NCBI GenBank assembly: GCA_964463135.1
Contig: CAYXBA010000010.1
Location: 1-64,000, forward strand
DNA from: UBA6898 sp964463135
GTDB taxonomy: Bacteria > Nitrospirota > Thermodesulfovibrionia > Thermodesulfovibrionales > UBA6898
Reading direction: 5' to 3'
DNA: 64,000 nucleotides
Made by a program: the position numbers and the translations under genes. Every line of letters starts with the position of its first letter. The first letter of the stretch is position 1. Below the pieces are notes generated by a model. It made no database searches and was not told the DNA's origin. It saw nothing but the letters and a program-made list of their open reading frames with translations. This document shows positions 17,605 to 26,321 of the stretch, piece by piece.

Positions 17605-18008
17605 AGCGCTCCCTCTTCCTTTACCGCATGCATAATATCCTGCCGCAGCCGCAGCGGCTTCATCTCCCGGTTCACACATCCGAGCTTCACGTCAGCCTGC
17701 ACCAGCCGTTCTCCTGTTGCGTCGCGCCTTATCTCATGGTGAAAACTGATGGACGCAGGGCCGACCCGGTCAACGATCGTCTCTATCGCAAGGATATCGC
17801 CGTACCTGCCGGGTGAGAGGTATTTCAGGGACGCCTCGGCAACAACAAAGAATACGCCGTCTTCTATAAGCTGTTTCATGTTCAGACCCTTTGCCTCGAG
17901 GAACTCTGTCCTGGCCCGTTCGCAGTATTTCAGATAGTTCGCATAATAGACGACATTGCCGCAGTCCGTGTCCTCGTAATAGATCCTGAGCTTCAGAATA
18001 TGGGCCAT
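17601..18008 (-). CDS. ybgC: YbgC/FadM-type acyl-CoA thioesterase (hot-dog fold)
   Basis: The 135-residue protein has the 4-hydroxybenzoyl-CoA thioesterase signature YYEDTDCGNVVYYANYLKY, with the catalytic Asp in the DTD..G..YY segment, and a typical hot-dog length. YbgC homologues hydrolyse short- to medium-chain acyl-CoA and are often near envelope genes. It starts 2 nt after rseP ends and overlaps the Nudix gene by 4 nt, so translational coupling is likely. Confidence 0.92.
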   Translation of the reverse strand: MAHILKLRIYYEDTDCGNVVYYANYLKYCERARTEFLEAKGLNMKQLIEDGVFFVVAEASLKYLSPGRYGDILAIETIVDRVGPASISFHHEIRRDATGERLVQADVKLGCVNREMKPLRLRQDIMHAVKEEGAL

Positions 18009-18010
18009 GC

Positions 18011-19093
18011 TCAGAAGGTCTTCCCGGTAATGATCCTTACAATATCATTGTAAAAGGCAAAGGCCATGAGGCTGAGCAGCAAGACAAGTCCGATCTTCTG
18101 GGAGATGATGATCACCTTATCGCTGAGCGGCTTTCTCCTGATCGCTTCAATGCCCATAAACAGGATATGGCCGCCGTCAAGCACCGGGATCGGCAGCAGG
18201 TTCAGCACGCCGAGATTGATGCTGATCACTGCCATAAAGGTGAAGAAGCTCATTGCACCCTGGCTGGCCTGCTGGCCTGCCATCTGGAATATCATGATCG
18301 GGCCGCCAATGGTATCCGCCGGGATGATGCGCTGGACCAGTTTCACCATCGAAACCAGGGTCAGCACCGATATGTCCCATGTGCGGGAAACCGCAAGAGA
18401 AAAGGCGCTGAAGATCCCGGTCTTTCTTATATCGGTCTTCCCTGACGGCGCTATGCCGATAAGACCGACCTCTTTATCCTCGCCAAAGAGGTTCTTGATC
18501 ACTTTCTTCTCCGGCCGCACCATCAAAGTCAGGATGCTGCCGCCCCTGTCGATCCTGATGGCCAGCTCTTTACCCGGCTGGTTATGGATGATCTCGGTCA
18601 TCTCATCCCATCTCGCGATCTGTTTGCCGTCGACCTCGAGCACCCTGTCCCCTTTCGCAATTCCCTGCCGGGCAGCAGGAGAATCAGGCGTAATATCGCC
18701 GACCTCGGCAAGCAGGTATGGCACACCGTTCACGAAAACGAGGAAGAAGATGAGCACAGCAAAACAGAGGTTGAAAAAAGGCCCGGAAAAGACCACGGAG
18801 AAACGTTTCCAGATCGGCTGAAAATTGTAGGCCCGGTGCTTTTCCTCTTCAGGGATCACCTCTTCTTCCTCATCAGGCGTATCAGACTGACCCAGCATCT
18901 TCACGTACCCGCCGAGCGGAAAGGCTGAAAGCACGTACTCTGTCTCTCCGTATTTCTTCCCGATGATCCTGGGGCCGAAACCCAAAGAAAATTTCAGGAC
19001 CTTTATACCGAGAGACTTTGCAAAGATAAAATGGCCCAGCTCATGCACAAAGATGAGTATGCCTAAAAGAACTACCGCGTAAACGAACATCAT
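18011..19093 (-). CDS. rseP: RseP-type site-2 membrane metalloprotease
   Basis: The zinc motif HELGH sits in the first transmembrane helix (residues 17-21). A PDZ domain follows (about 120-200, PAARQGIAKGDRVLEVDG), and the second catalytic segment NLLPIPVLDGGH lies near residue 295. RseP cleaves anti-sigma factors and leftover signal peptides within the membrane. It overlaps dxr by 4 nt (ATGA), the common dxr-rseP arrangement. The length of 360 residues shows one PDZ domain rather than the two found in E. coli. Confidence 0.96.
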   Translation of the reverse strand: MMFVYAVVLLGILIFVHELGHFIFAKSLGIKVLKFSLGFGPRIIGKKYGETEYVLSAFPLGGYVKMLGQSDTPDEEEEVIPEEEKHRAYNFQPIWKRFSVVFSGPFFNLCFAVLIFFLVFVNGVPYLLAEVGDITPDSPAARQGIAKGDRVLEVDGKQIARWDEMTEIIHNQPGKELAIRIDRGGSILTLMVRPEKKVIKNLFGEDKEVGLIGIAPSGKTDIRKTGIFSAFSLAVSRTWDISVLTLVSMVKLVQRIIPADTIGGPIMIFQMAGQQASQGAMSFFTFMAVISINLGVLNLLPIPVLDGGHILFMGIEAIRRKPLSDKVIIISQKIGLVLLLSLMAFAFYNDIVRIITGKTF

Positions 19094-20244
19094 TTCTGTA
19101 TCTCCTTAATAGAGGACTCAGCTGCGAGCCGAGCCCAACTGTCAGCCGCTATCACCTCGTCAAGGGACGGGTGCGCATTGCACTCATGCCCCCTGACCGT
19201 TTTCCTGATGACAGCCGGTATATCATTGAACCCTATCTTTTTGTCGAGAAACGCATGGACAGCCACCTCGTTCGCCGCGTTGAGCACAGCCGGCACAGTG
19301 CCTCCCTGACGGATCGCCTCGTACGCGTACGTGAGGCAGGGGAAACTGTCGTGATCAGGCTTTTTGAACGTAAGCTGGCCGATCCGGTCAAGCTCAAGGC
19401 CCTGAAGCGGAACATCAAGACGGTCAGGATACGAGAGCGCATACGCGATCGGCGCCCGCATGTCAGGCATGGACATCTGGGCAAGAAAGGTCCTGTCCCT
19501 GAACTCCACCATGGAGTGCACAATGCTCTGCGGGTGGATCAGCACATCAACATGGTCAGGAGAAAGATCGAAAAGCCAGCAGGCCTCAATAACCTCAAGA
19601 CCCTTGTTCATCAGCGTTGCAGAATCGATCGAAATCTTCCTGCCCATGGACCAGTTCGGATGTTTGAGCGCGTCTTCGGCGGTCATGTCGTCAAGTTCAT
19701 CCTTTGCCTTGTTCACAAAAGGGCCGCCAGAAGCAGTAAGCACGATCTTCCGGACATCTTCCTTCTTCCGGCCTTCCAGGCACTGGTACACTGCCGAGTG
19801 CTCACTGTCGACCGGGATGATCGAGACCCCGTTCCTCTTTGCCTCAGCCATGACAATGCTGCCGGCCATGACCAGGGCCTCCTTGTTCGCAAGGCCGACA
19901 TCCTTGCCCGCGCGAATGGCAGTAAGGGTCGGCAGCAGTCCGGCAGCGCCGACAATGGCAGAGATCACCACGTCTGCAGTTTCATGCGCAGCAGCCCGGT
20001 TTATGCCGTCAGCCCCGAACAGGATCTTTGTGCCGTTCACCCGCATCGCAAGCTTCTCAGCCATCTTCCCGTCTGCCACAGCAACGACTTCCGGTTTGAA
20101 ATTGCCTATCTGTTCCTCAAGAAGATCGATGTTCCGTCCGGCAACAAGTGCAACCACCTTATACTCTGAACTGTTCCGGGAGATGACATCGAGAGTGCTC
20201 TGGCCGATCGAGCCGGTAGACCCGAGGATCGTTATGCGTTTCAT
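19090..20244 (-). CDS. dxr: 1-deoxy-D-xylulose 5-phosphate reductoisomerase (IspC)
   Basis: The NADPH-binding GSTGSIGQSTLDV begins at residue 8 of the chosen frame, and the metal and substrate segments VDSEHSA, TASGGPF, HPNWSMG.KISIDSATLMNKG and the E-x-C-W-L-F region are intact. The enzyme makes 2-C-methyl-D-erythritol 4-phosphate in the MEP isoprenoid pathway, supplying UppS two genes upstream. Position 20244 (MKRITILGS) is chosen from family alignment; a TTG at 20262 would add six residues. No clear ribosome site is seen for either. Confidence 0.97.
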   Translation of the reverse strand: MKRITILGSTGSIGQSTLDVISRNSSEYKVVALVAGRNIDLLEEQIGNFKPEVVAVADGKMAEKLAMRVNGTKILFGADGINRAAAHETADVVISAIVGAAGLLPTLTAIRAGKDVGLANKEALVMAGSIVMAEAKRNGVSIIPVDSEHSAVYQCLEGRKKEDVRKIVLTASGGPFVNKAKDELDDMTAEDALKHPNWSMGRKISIDSATLMNKGLEVIEACWLFDLSPDHVDVLIHPQSIVHSMVEFRDRTFLAQMSMPDMRAPIAYALSYPDRLDVPLQGLELDRIGQLTFKKPDHDSFPCLTYAYEAIRQGGTVPAVLNAANEVAVHAFLDKKIGFNDIPAVIRKTVRGHECNAHPSLDEVIAADSWARLAAESSIKEIQK

Positions 20245-20299
20245 ATATTTTTTATTATACAAAATGGCAAGGTCTTTTATCTCTGCGAGAAACGGCCAG

Positions 20300-21091
20300 C
20301 TACCTGATCACGTTGAGGAAAAGACAGGACCAGTAAAAGGCAGGGCCGGCAAAGGTGACACTGTCGATCTTATCCAGAAATCCGCCGTGTCCCGGCACGA
20401 TCGAACTCGAATCCTTTACGCCGGCGTCACGCTTAAACATGGACTCGACAAGATCGCCGATCATGGCCGCAAGGCTCACCGCGATCCCGAGCAGGGTCGC
20501 TGTCAGAAGCGGCATTGACTGAAGAAGCGTGAACCTGATCAGCATCACCCCGATGAAGCCGCCGATGAAAGAGCCGAGCGCACCCTCAACGGTCTTGTTC
20601 GGGCTCATCTCGACATAGAGCTTTCTCCTGCCGATGCTCTTGCCAACGTACAGGGCCATACTGTCAGAACCCCAGACAGCAGCATACAGCATGACCAGCA
20701 ACGGTGCGCCAGCCTTGATAATATCCAACTGGAACGAAAGAAGTCCCGGGATATACAGGAGCCCGAAGACAGCAGCAGTAGCCTCCTTGACAGAACCGGC
20801 AGCATCCCTTTTCAGGAAAAGCCGCAGGGTCAGCATCGTAAGCGACGCAATGAAGAGAACTTCTGCGAACAGCGGCCGTGCAAAGAAATTCATGACCAGG
20901 ATCACGGCCCCCCAGAACAGACCGGCATACTTCAAAGACCCGGTGATCCCCGATATGGCATAGAACTCTGCCAGTGCAACGGTAGAGACCGTTGTTATCA
21001 GGAACATATAATACTGAGGGGGCAGGTACATGGTATAGAGATACAGGATCGGCACAAGCACAAGGGCCACGATCAGACGTTTAAGATGCAT
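20300..21091 (-). CDS. cdsA: Phosphatidate cytidylyltransferase
   Basis: A polytopic membrane protein of about 263 residues with the CDP-diglyceride synthetase signature near the C-terminus (GDLVESMFKRDAGVKDSS, then PGHGGFLDKIDS). It activates phosphatidic acid to CDP-diacylglycerol for phospholipid synthesis. The ATG at 21091 overlaps the end of uppS by 11 nt; in-frame codons farther upstream lie wholly within uppS and give a non-membrane extension. Confidence 0.95.
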   Translation of the reverse strand: MHLKRLIVALVLVPILYLYTMYLPPQYYMFLITTVSTVALAEFYAISGITGSLKYAGLFWGAVILVMNFFARPLFAEVLFIASLTMLTLRLFLKRDAAGSVKEATAAVFGLLYIPGLLSFQLDIIKAGAPLLVMLYAAVWGSDSMALYVGKSIGRRKLYVEMSPNKTVEGALGSFIGGFIGVMLIRFTLLQSMPLLTATLLGIAVSLAAMIGDLVESMFKRDAGVKDSSSIVPGHGGFLDKIDSVTFAGPAFYWSCLFLNVIR

Positions 21092-21800
21092 TGATGCTCC
21101 CGGAGATCTTGCCGAACCGGCGCTCTCTTCCCTGGAAGTCATGGATGGCGAGCATGAACTCTTCCCGGTCAAAGTCGGGCCAGAGCGTTTCGGTAAAATA
21201 GAGTTCTGCATAGGCTGACTGCCAGAGCAGGAAATTCGAGAACCGCCGCTCGCCGCTGGTCCTGATGATCAGGTCAGGCTGAGGTAATCCTGCAGTGTCG
21301 AGGTACGCGTCGAAATCCTCTTCGGTCAGTTTCGTGGGGTCAGTGCAGGAGTTCATGACCTTCCTGACAGCCCTGATGATCTCGCTTCTGCCGCTGTAGC
21401 TGAGTGCGGCAACGAGGTTCAGCCCTGTATTTTTTTTCGTCTTGTACTCGGTATCCCTGATCAGGTCCTGGATATTCTCCGGCAGCCGCCAGGTCTCGCC
21501 AATCGCCCTGAAGACGATATTTTTCTTTATGAGGCCTTCAAATTCATTTTTCAGGTAGAGTTCCAGTATCTTCATGAGCATCGAGACCTCTTCCTTCGGG
21601 CGCTGCCAGTTCTCGGTAGAGAACGCATAAAGGGTCAGGCACTTGATACCCAGTTCAATGGAGTGGTCGATCACCTCGCGGGCGCGCTCAGCCCCCCTCC
21701 GGTGTCCCTCGATACGGGACAACCCTCTCAGTTCAGCCCATCTGCCGTTGCCGTCCATGATAATGCCCACATGGCTGGGCATCCTTCCGCGCGGGTCCAA
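21081..21800 (-). CDS. uppS: Undecaprenyl diphosphate synthase (di-trans,poly-cis)
   Basis: The motif HVGIIMDGNGRWA with the metal-binding Asp at residue 16, the central AFSTENWQRP, and the C-terminal PDLIIRTSGERRFSNFLLWQSAYAE region identify a cis-prenyltransferase that makes the C55 carrier for peptidoglycan and O-antigen. The family usually has SGE-x-R-x-SNF, seen here. The start is probably TTG at 21800, 3 nt after the VCBS gene; ATG at 21782 is an alternative. Confidence 0.95.
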   Translation of the reverse strand: MDPRGRMPSHVGIIMDGNGRWAELRGLSRIEGHRRGAERAREVIDHSIELGIKCLTLYAFSTENWQRPKEEVSMLMKILELYLKNEFEGLIKKNIVFRAIGETWRLPENIQDLIRDTEYKTKKNTGLNLVAALSYSGRSEIIRAVRKVMNSCTDPTKLTEEDFDAYLDTAGLPQPDLIIRTSGERRFSNFLLWQSAYAELYFTETLWPDFDREEFMLAIHDFQGRERRFGKISGSINAS

Positions 21801-21803
21801 GGC

Positions 21804-23504
21804 TTACTTTCCCCTTGCCGAATAGATATACAGGACTGAACCGAGCGGGCTTTCGCCCTTTACCACGTTGCCTAATTTGACACCGAAGAGCGGGCTCGAG
21901 AGCACGACTATTTTATCGCCCACCAGCGAATAATCAAGAATCGATCCGGGGACATCATCGATCAGCACGCTCTCTTCCATCGAAAAACCTGACCACCAAA
22001 AGGTCTTGATCAAAGACTTCTTGTTTCCCAGCCCTTTTGCCATATCGGCAAAAGGTACCCTGAACACTACCAGCGCATCTCTGCCGCGAAGAGCAAGCCT
22101 GTCCTTGATCGACCACCCCCCGAACTGCTCGGTATAGGTGGAATCGTGCGGCTGTGCTTCCTGAATACGGCCTGAGGAAGATGCTTTTTTGAAGGTGTTG
22201 TTGAAAGGTCCGTAAGAATCCTTGCTTTTCCATATCCTTATGCCCTTGTCGTCAAAGACGTTCAGATATCCTTTTTCGTCGTACGCGAGGGTATACTGCT
22301 CCTTTGCAGCTCCTTCGATACCGATGAAATCATAGAGACCGGTGCCTTTGCGAAGATTGATCTTCTCTCCCTTCTTGTACGTGCTGCCGTCCCAGACAAC
22401 AGCAAAGATATCACCCTCAAAGCCGTCGGACCGGGAATGGTTCTGTCCGATCAGCATCGATCCTGACTTCCGCAAAAAGAGCTTGCCCTCCCAGAGTTTC
22501 TTGAATTCCGTGCCGGCCAGTTCATAGATGGTCGAATAAATATCTCCGTTCCGCATGGCTGTCAGGATGAGCTCATCCTTCCCATTGCGGTTCACGTCAA
22601 GACTGTCCATCCAGAGGTATTCATCCGAAGACGGTCCCTTCAGTTCCCACAGCGGTTTCAGGTCAATGCCGGTCACGTAGGTCAGGACATCCTTTCCCTT
22701 GCTCAGGGCGATCTCCTGTTTGCCGTCGCCGTCAAAGTCACCCGTTGCCACCAGATAAGCCTTGAACGGAAGGTCATATTTAAAGAGCGCTTCTCCTGAC
22801 ATACCGCCGAAAAATTCTCCGCCCAGCTTGAGATCCTTGGTAAAGGCAATATCTACCTTGACCTCTGCATCATAGAACAGAGTACCGTCAGATGCCCAGT
22901 AAGCCTGCTCCCTGAGCAGCGTGCCCTTATCAGCCTCCTTTGCCGTAAGGAGCACGGCAACCTCGGCATTGAGTCTTTTCGCCTCTTCGACCGCTTTGCT
23001 GCTGTCATTGGTTTCAAGGGCAGTATCAGCCATCTCCACCCTGCCCGTTGCCTTGAGTTTGCGGTACAGGTCATCCCCCAGGTACCAATCAACAGACTTG
23101 TCCTGGATAAAGACCATCTTCACTCTTGTCTCCGAAAGTCTCAGCTTGTCACCGACCCGGGCGGTTCCTTCAACGATCGTTCCGGTCATCTGGTCGCCCT
23201 GGATGGTCCTGACCTGTGCCTTGCCTGCATGTGATTCGACCCTGCCGAGGACCTCACGGGTGATAGGATGCCTGAAGGGTTCTCCTTCCTTCAGGATATT
23301 CAGCCTCATGCCGGCCCTGAGACCGTCCTTCGTGTTCATCTCGGCAGTTATGGCGCTGCCATCAACGCTTACGATCTTGCCGCTGGCCGGCTTGAAGAAC
23401 TGAAGCGTTTCATTGGCAAGACCCGTCATCGGATCATCAGCACTAAAGACAAGAGACGACGCCAATGCAAGATATGCCAAAACAATAAGTATTCCTTTTT
23501 TCAT
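21804..23504 (-). CDS. Exported FG-GAP/VCBS-repeat protein of unknown role
   Basis: A signal peptide (MKKGILIVLAYLALASSLVFSA) is followed by about 540 residues. The first 130 form a beta-rich region resembling flagellar-assembly or SH3-like domains (GKIVSVDGSAITAEM, GLRAGMRLNIL). The rest includes calcium-loop-like FG-GAP motifs (GDFDGDGKQEIAL and DVNRNGKDELIL), suggesting a beta-propeller. It overlaps the GH57 gene by 4 nt and precedes uppS by 3 nt. A cell-surface or periplasmic scaffold role is an inference only. Confidence 0.8.
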   Translation of the reverse strand: MKKGILIVLAYLALASSLVFSADDPMTGLANETLQFFKPASGKIVSVDGSAITAEMNTKDGLRAGMRLNILKEGEPFRHPITREVLGRVESHAGKAQVRTIQGDQMTGTIVEGTARVGDKLRLSETRVKMVFIQDKSVDWYLGDDLYRKLKATGRVEMADTALETNDSSKAVEEAKRLNAEVAVLLTAKEADKGTLLREQAYWASDGTLFYDAEVKVDIAFTKDLKLGGEFFGGMSGEALFKYDLPFKAYLVATGDFDGDGKQEIALSKGKDVLTYVTGIDLKPLWELKGPSSDEYLWMDSLDVNRNGKDELILTAMRNGDIYSTIYELAGTEFKKLWEGKLFLRKSGSMLIGQNHSRSDGFEGDIFAVVWDGSTYKKGEKINLRKGTGLYDFIGIEGAAKEQYTLAYDEKGYLNVFDDKGIRIWKSKDSYGPFNNTFKKASSSGRIQEAQPHDSTYTEQFGGWSIKDRLALRGRDALVVFRVPFADMAKGLGNKKSLIKTFWWSGFSMEESVLIDDVPGSILDYSLVGDKIVVLSSPLFGVKLGNVVKGESPLGSVLYIYSARGK

Positions 23505-25576
23505 GCTGTTTCCTCCCCATAGTCAACCGTAAATGCCAATTTTTTTCTGTCGAGACTCGGAAGCGGCAGAACGAACAGGAACGCTGTGCCCTGATAAAGC
23601 CTTTCCACTCCCTGCTCTGAAAGAGAGATCGTCTCGACGGGATAGTGCCAGAGCTGTATATCTTCCGAAAACCTGAACTGCAGCCGCAGACCCAGAAACG
23701 TGTCCTCCACGGTAAAGGCCCTGACATGCTCATGCAGTTCCTTTGAGCACATCTGCAGGGTCCTGCCATTGACCTGGATCAGCGCAAAGGGTGATCCTAA
23801 CAGGGAAAGGTTCATCTCCACGCCAAAAAGGCCGGAGAAGACCCCCTGAAGCTGATACTCCACATCAATACGTGATGCATGCGTAAGGTCGATCTTCTTT
23901 CTTACATCAACCCGCTGCAGGGCAACAACACCATCCCTGCTCATGGTTAAACTAATATCTCTCTTTTTGTGTGACCGCGCCAGGGCATAGGTTCCCGATG
24001 TAAAATCACCGAGCTCATCATAGTTCGATCCTGCCATGGCATCAAGCGTGGTATCCGCAGGCAGGAAGTGGTCGAGCAGCGAAACCCTGCGCTGATGGTC
24101 ATAGACCAGATATGCCGACAGGCCCTCTTCTTTCACGGTCACCTGATCATGGATGGTCTTTGTGCCGCCGCTCCCTGCGTCAGTCGCGTGGGCAACCTTA
24201 GCATGGTATGCCTCAGGTCTGCGCGCCAGGATATCGAGGATATTCACCGACTGCTTACGGAGAGAAAGCTCGGTCAGGCTTCCGCCCCTTTCCGTTGCAG
24301 CCAGCACCACCTGCTCAGTTCCGATGAGGATATCGTCAAACCCGTCACAGTCAAAATCTCCCTGCTCACTCTGTTTGTAGTTCTTCAGGATCCCGCAGGC
24401 CAGAGTCTCTGCCCTGAGAAGGTGCCGGTACAGCGCAGAGCGCAGATGCGGCAGGTACAGTCCGCCGAAGATACCATGCCAGTATGCATCATTGCACTGG
24501 CCCTTCCAGAGCTCGTTGCGCGCCTCTTTACCCTTCTTCGGGTTCACATCTGCCGCCTCATGGACCCTTTGGCTGATCATCTGCATGCGTTTGTGGATAT
24601 GATTTGATTCCGGATATTTCGTGAAGAATGCGCGCCAGATACCGCCGCGCAGAAGCTGTTTTGCCCGGTCGCCCGAGGTCGCCTCCAACTGTTCGAGGAC
24701 TCGTTCGTATTCAAGCGCCCCTTCTGCAGGCAGCGTCCACTCCCCCATCTCCCGGTACGAGGCAGTCGGCAGATAGACCTTTCCGAGGGGCCGGAACCTC
24801 TCGTAGTAATCACGGAAGGTCGTTGTCTCAAGCCAGTCGCTGTTCTCCTCAAGAGCGGTGAAGAAGCGGTCAAGCCAGCGGTCTTCATAGCAATGTTTGT
24901 ATGTGTTCGGCCAGACACCGAATTTCTCGCCGTCGTCAGCCATGGTGAGAAGCGGATCGCCGCCCTGCATCGCTATCTCCCGGCAGTAGGCTATGCTCTC
25001 TTCAACAGACCTGAAGGGGACCAGGTACCGGAGTTTTTCACTGCCGGGGAAAACGCTCACGATATGGCCATCGTCCTCGGTAATGTAATACCCGTGAAGG
25101 TCATGGTCCTCAAGCCCGGTAAGCTTGAAGTGATAGTCGTCGATCGGGAGATAATCGATGCCTGCCTCTGCGATGAACTTCGGCATCTGCGGCTCCCATA
25201 CCCGTTCGGCAAGCCACATGCCCTTCGGCGTGTACCCAAAGTTCTTTATTATGAACTTTGAAAGCTCCTTTACCTGAAGCGGCCGGTCCTTTTCCGGCAG
25301 CACGGTAAGGATCGGCTCATAGAAGCCACCGGAAAGCAGTTCCACCCGCTGTTCTTTTATCAGCCTGCCGAGGATCTCTATAGCCTCGGGATGGTGCTCG
25401 CGCATCCAGGACAGAAGATGGCCCGAGTAATGCAGCACGACCTTCAGTTTCGGATGGCCGAGCAGGGTCTCGAGGAACGGCAGATAGGACTTCGCATAAC
25501 AGTCCTCAAGGACATGATCGAAATTCCCTACGGGCTGATGATTATGAAATGCGAGAATAAGATGAAGTTTTGACAT
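23501..25576 (-). CDS. GH57 4-alpha-glucanotransferase/alpha-amylase
   Basis: The 691-residue protein begins with the GH57 block AFHNHQPVGNFDHV and contains WLAERVWEP with Glu124, and ADDGEKFG with Asp214. These align with the nucleophile and acid/base (E123, D214) of the Thermococcus litoralis 4-alpha-glucanotransferase. The C-terminal half resembles DUF1925/DUF1926 beta-sandwich domains. It has no signal peptide, so it likely acts on cytoplasmic glycogen or maltodextrin. It is the first gene of the eight-gene operon leading into isoprenoid and lipid genes. Confidence 0.92.
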   Translation of the reverse strand: MSKLHLILAFHNHQPVGNFDHVLEDCYAKSYLPFLETLLGHPKLKVVLHYSGHLLSWMREHHPEAIEILGRLIKEQRVELLSGGFYEPILTVLPEKDRPLQVKELSKFIIKNFGYTPKGMWLAERVWEPQMPKFIAEAGIDYLPIDDYHFKLTGLEDHDLHGYYITEDDGHIVSVFPGSEKLRYLVPFRSVEESIAYCREIAMQGGDPLLTMADDGEKFGVWPNTYKHCYEDRWLDRFFTALEENSDWLETTTFRDYYERFRPLGKVYLPTASYREMGEWTLPAEGALEYERVLEQLEATSGDRAKQLLRGGIWRAFFTKYPESNHIHKRMQMISQRVHEAADVNPKKGKEARNELWKGQCNDAYWHGIFGGLYLPHLRSALYRHLLRAETLACGILKNYKQSEQGDFDCDGFDDILIGTEQVVLAATERGGSLTELSLRKQSVNILDILARRPEAYHAKVAHATDAGSGGTKTIHDQVTVKEEGLSAYLVYDHQRRVSLLDHFLPADTTLDAMAGSNYDELGDFTSGTYALARSHKKRDISLTMSRDGVVALQRVDVRKKIDLTHASRIDVEYQLQGVFSGLFGVEMNLSLLGSPFALIQVNGRTLQMCSKELHEHVRAFTVEDTFLGLRLQFRFSEDIQLWHYPVETISLSEQGVERLYQGTAFLFVLPLPSLDRKKLAFTVDYGEETA

Positions 25577-25750
25577 TATTTTTTGATAGTTATATGCCGA
25601 TTCAGGCAGACTTTTTTATCTATTTCCTCCCGGCTCTCAGCAGAGTGCCTATGAATATAACACAAAGGGCAAAAAGGTTAAAAGGAACCGGAGCAGGTTG
25701 GGCTAACTTTTGGCCGGATTAAGGCATGATCGCAAAAAGGAGGAGATACC

Positions 25751-26047
25751 TCAAGGCAAATACTTTTCTATATCAAGAGCTCCGTGAAACACTCCAATTA
25801 TATCTATCGGCCCCGGCTCACGCAGAAGGTACGCAATTCGGTAATGTCCATACAGTAGGATTCTGATGTCGCCCTCCGGTTCCAAACGATATTTCCCGCC
25901 AATCTCGGGAAACCTCTGCAGCAACTGCGCTTTCTGATAAATCCCATTTATAACTTCACCGGCCGCTGATGGGCTGTCTTTGGCGATATAGTCGTAAATA
26001 TCTCTCAGCCATTTTTCTGCTTCGGCTGTCCATCTCAGCTCTGCCAT
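25751..26047 (-). CDS. ParE/RelE-superfamily toxin
   Basis: The 98-residue protein has the ParE-like pattern: N-terminal WTAEAEKWLRDIYDYIA, central RFPEIGGKYR, and YGHYRIAYLLREPGPIDIIGVFHGA near the end. ParE toxins poison gyrase, whereas RelE cleaves mRNA; the HYRIAY segment fits ParE better. It overlaps the end of the upstream antitoxin gene by 13 nt, the usual order for antitoxin-toxin pairs. Confidence 0.88.
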   Translation of the reverse strand: MAELRWTAEAEKWLRDIYDYIAKDSPSAAGEVINGIYQKAQLLQRFPEIGGKYRLEPEGDIRILLYGHYRIAYLLREPGPIDIIGVFHGALDIEKYLP

Positions 26048-26220
26048 GTTCTGATTCTGTGTTCCATTTCCTCGTTGCTTATTACGCGACCTTTTCTTAC
26101 ATCCTCAAGCCCCCGGTCAACCATGCGCTCAAAAATAAGTTCGCGTATTATTTCCTCGTATGAGGCATCTTCCGGTTGCGTCTCAACCACTCCTCTTATT
26201 TTCTCTTTTACTGTCGCCAT
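26035..26220 (-). CDS. Antitoxin partner of the ParE-like toxin
   Basis: A small protein of about 61 residues, rich in charged residues (MATVKEKIRGVVETQPEDAS, then IIRELIFERMVDRGLEDVRKGRV and an EEMEHRIRTW tail). This matches the short antitoxins found upstream of ParE toxins, with the VRxGRxxSxEE tail that wraps the toxin. AAGGAG upstream of 26220 supports this ATG over an upstream ATG at 26238. Confidence 0.85.
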   Translation of the reverse strand: MATVKEKIRGVVETQPEDASYEEIIRELIFERMVDRGLEDVRKGRVISNEEMEHRIRTWQS

Positions 26221-26321
26221 AGCATTTCTCCTTCTCATGCCTACTCAATGCTTTTTCAGCGTGCAACTTTGTATTGCATAATTATAGCACACGACACGGC
26301 CTATCAAAAAAACGGTTTTCA

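Noticed and set aside
19171..20169. 332-codon open frame on the plus strand
   Set aside because: It is antisense to dxr, which is unmistakable; the translated sequence is Arg/His-rich without any domain.
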